A stretch of 64,000 nucleotides of DNA from Pedobacter yonginensis (lineage in GTDB: Bacteria > Bacteroidota > Bacteroidia > Sphingobacteriales > Sphingobacteriaceae): assembly GCF_003173595.1 (NCBI RefSeq), contig NZ_QGNZ01000003.1:1-64000 (forward strand). The letters are read 5' to 3'. Every line of letters starts with the position of its first letter. Positions within the stretch are counted from its first letter, which is position 1. Shown here piece by piece: positions 63,573 through 64,000 of this stretch. Below the pieces are notes generated by a model. The model saw only the letters and a program-made list of their open reading frames with translations. It had not been told where the DNA came from and did no database searches. A program made the translations under genes and the position numbers.

Positions 63573-64000
63573 TTAGTACCGGTGTATATCGAACTTATTC
63601 CAAACGTTAGAATTTTCTGTTTGGTACTTTTAAACCCTACTTTTTCCATTAAGGTTGTAAAATCGCTTCCATCAGGAAAAGCAGCAACAGATTCTGGCAA
63701 ATACGTATAAGCCCGACTGTCTTTAGAAAACAGCTTTCCAAAAAATGGGGTTACCCTTTTAAAATAAAAACTATACAATTGTTTTATTGGAAAAGCTTTT
63801 GGCTTCGAAAATTCTAAAACCACAATTTTGCCATTTGGTTTCAGCACTCTAAACATATCGGCTAAACCTTTTTCAAGGTTTTCGAAATTGCGTACGCCAT
63901 AGGCAACTGTAATCGCATCGAAGGTGTCATTATCAAAATGTAATCCTTCAGAGTCGCCCAACTGAACAGAAAACACCTCGTGCAGACTGCGTTCATTGAT
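63569..64000 (-). CDS. ubiE: demethylmenaquinone methyltransferase UbiE/MenG (3' part)
   Basis: The C-terminal 143 residues of a SAM-dependent methyltransferase; the N-terminus is beyond the window edge. DAITVAYGVRNFENLEKGL, FRVLKPNGKIVVLEFSKP and DGSDFTTLMEKVGF are UbiE/MenG marks. It makes menaquinone from demethylmenaquinone, the respiratory quinone of this phylum. The open frame continues without a stop through base 64000 (read leftward). Confidence 0.92.
   Translation of the reverse strand: MNERSLHEVFSVQLGDSEGLHFDNDTFDAITVAYGVRNFENLEKGLADMFRVLKPNGKIVVLEFSKPKAFPIKQLYSFYFKRVTPFFGKLFSKDSRAYTYLPESVAAFPDGSDFTTLMEKVGFKSTKQKILTFGISSIYTGTK

Overview
The window looks like a chromosomal segment of a Bacteroidota member, most likely Sphingobacteriaceae (a Pedobacter-like bacterium). 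Base composition is AT-rich. Ribosome binding sites are essentially absent, and -7 boxes of the form TAnnTTTG sit directly upstream of several genes. The gene content is phylum-typical: DUF4835, DUF4468, DUF6089, CarboxypepD_reg proteins, an M56/BlaI pair, two Skp-like proteins behind BamA, and a PorT-like protein. This assignment is an inference from sequence character, not a database match. No rRNA, tRNA, CRISPR array, prophage or complete insertion sequence was recognised.

Layout. 1-1051 is gene-free and repeat-bearing. 1052-4473 is bamD, rpoZ-like omega, coaBC and a DUF4835 gene. 4782-7119 is a BlaI-type repressor with a BlaR1-like M56 metallopeptidase, preceded by a twin operator. 7238-12372 holds recN, a TonB-like protein and two tandem paralogous CarboxypepD_reg secreted proteins. 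12464-13531 is a PA0069-type radical SAM gene and 13663-16215 is clpC. 16647-18781 is a small accessory-looking patch with two unknown proteins and a Crp/Fnr regulator. 19004-20683 is ettA, followed by a 1.1-kb tandem hairpin array that duplicates the last codons of ettA. 21791-27186 (minus strand) carries an SGNH hydrolase, an outer-membrane barrel protein, a DUF1456 protein, a DEAD-box helicase and a small unknown protein. 27400-28946 holds a YkuK-like RNase H fold protein, a TlpA-like thioredoxin and an SRPBCC protein. 28981-32130 carries DUF4468, a porin and an ammonium transporter. 32477-33424 is a TIGR01212 radical SAM gene. 33550-34907 is a dense block of two intergenic repeat families. 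34942-41179 holds two APC permeases, a membrane pyrophosphatase and a MarC protein. 41444-52824 is housekeeping: an RsmB-like rRNA methyltransferase, a PBP-fold lipoprotein, guaA, dCMP deaminase, a FucP-type MFS transporter, a LysE protein, a long-form amidophosphoribosyltransferase and murI. 53173-61017 is an envelope-biogenesis cluster transcribed leftward: alpha/beta hydrolase, CBS protein, nadK, DUF6089, uppS, bamA, skp, skp. 61402-64000 holds a YqeY protein, an SDR, a PorT-like protein and the 3' part of ubiE/menG.

How it fits together. Much of the window serves the outer membrane: BamA and BamD with Skp chaperones, undecaprenyl-PP synthesis, glutamate racemase for peptidoglycan, several beta-barrels and TonB-linked proteins, and PorT for type IX secretion. 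A second theme is nucleotide and cofactor supply (guaA, a PurF-like enzyme, dCMP deaminase, nadK, coaBC). A third is ion and nitrogen transport (Amt, APC permeases, H+/Na+ pyrophosphatase).

No clearly new protein-coding system was found. The most unusual material is non-coding. It consists of a 283-bp hairpin-bearing element in three full copies and one truncated copy, with a probable diverged relative upstream of bamD; an array built from the 3' end of ettA; and an autoregulatory twin dyad in the blaI promoter. A 20-residue repeat domain in the M56 protein is the most unusual protein feature.
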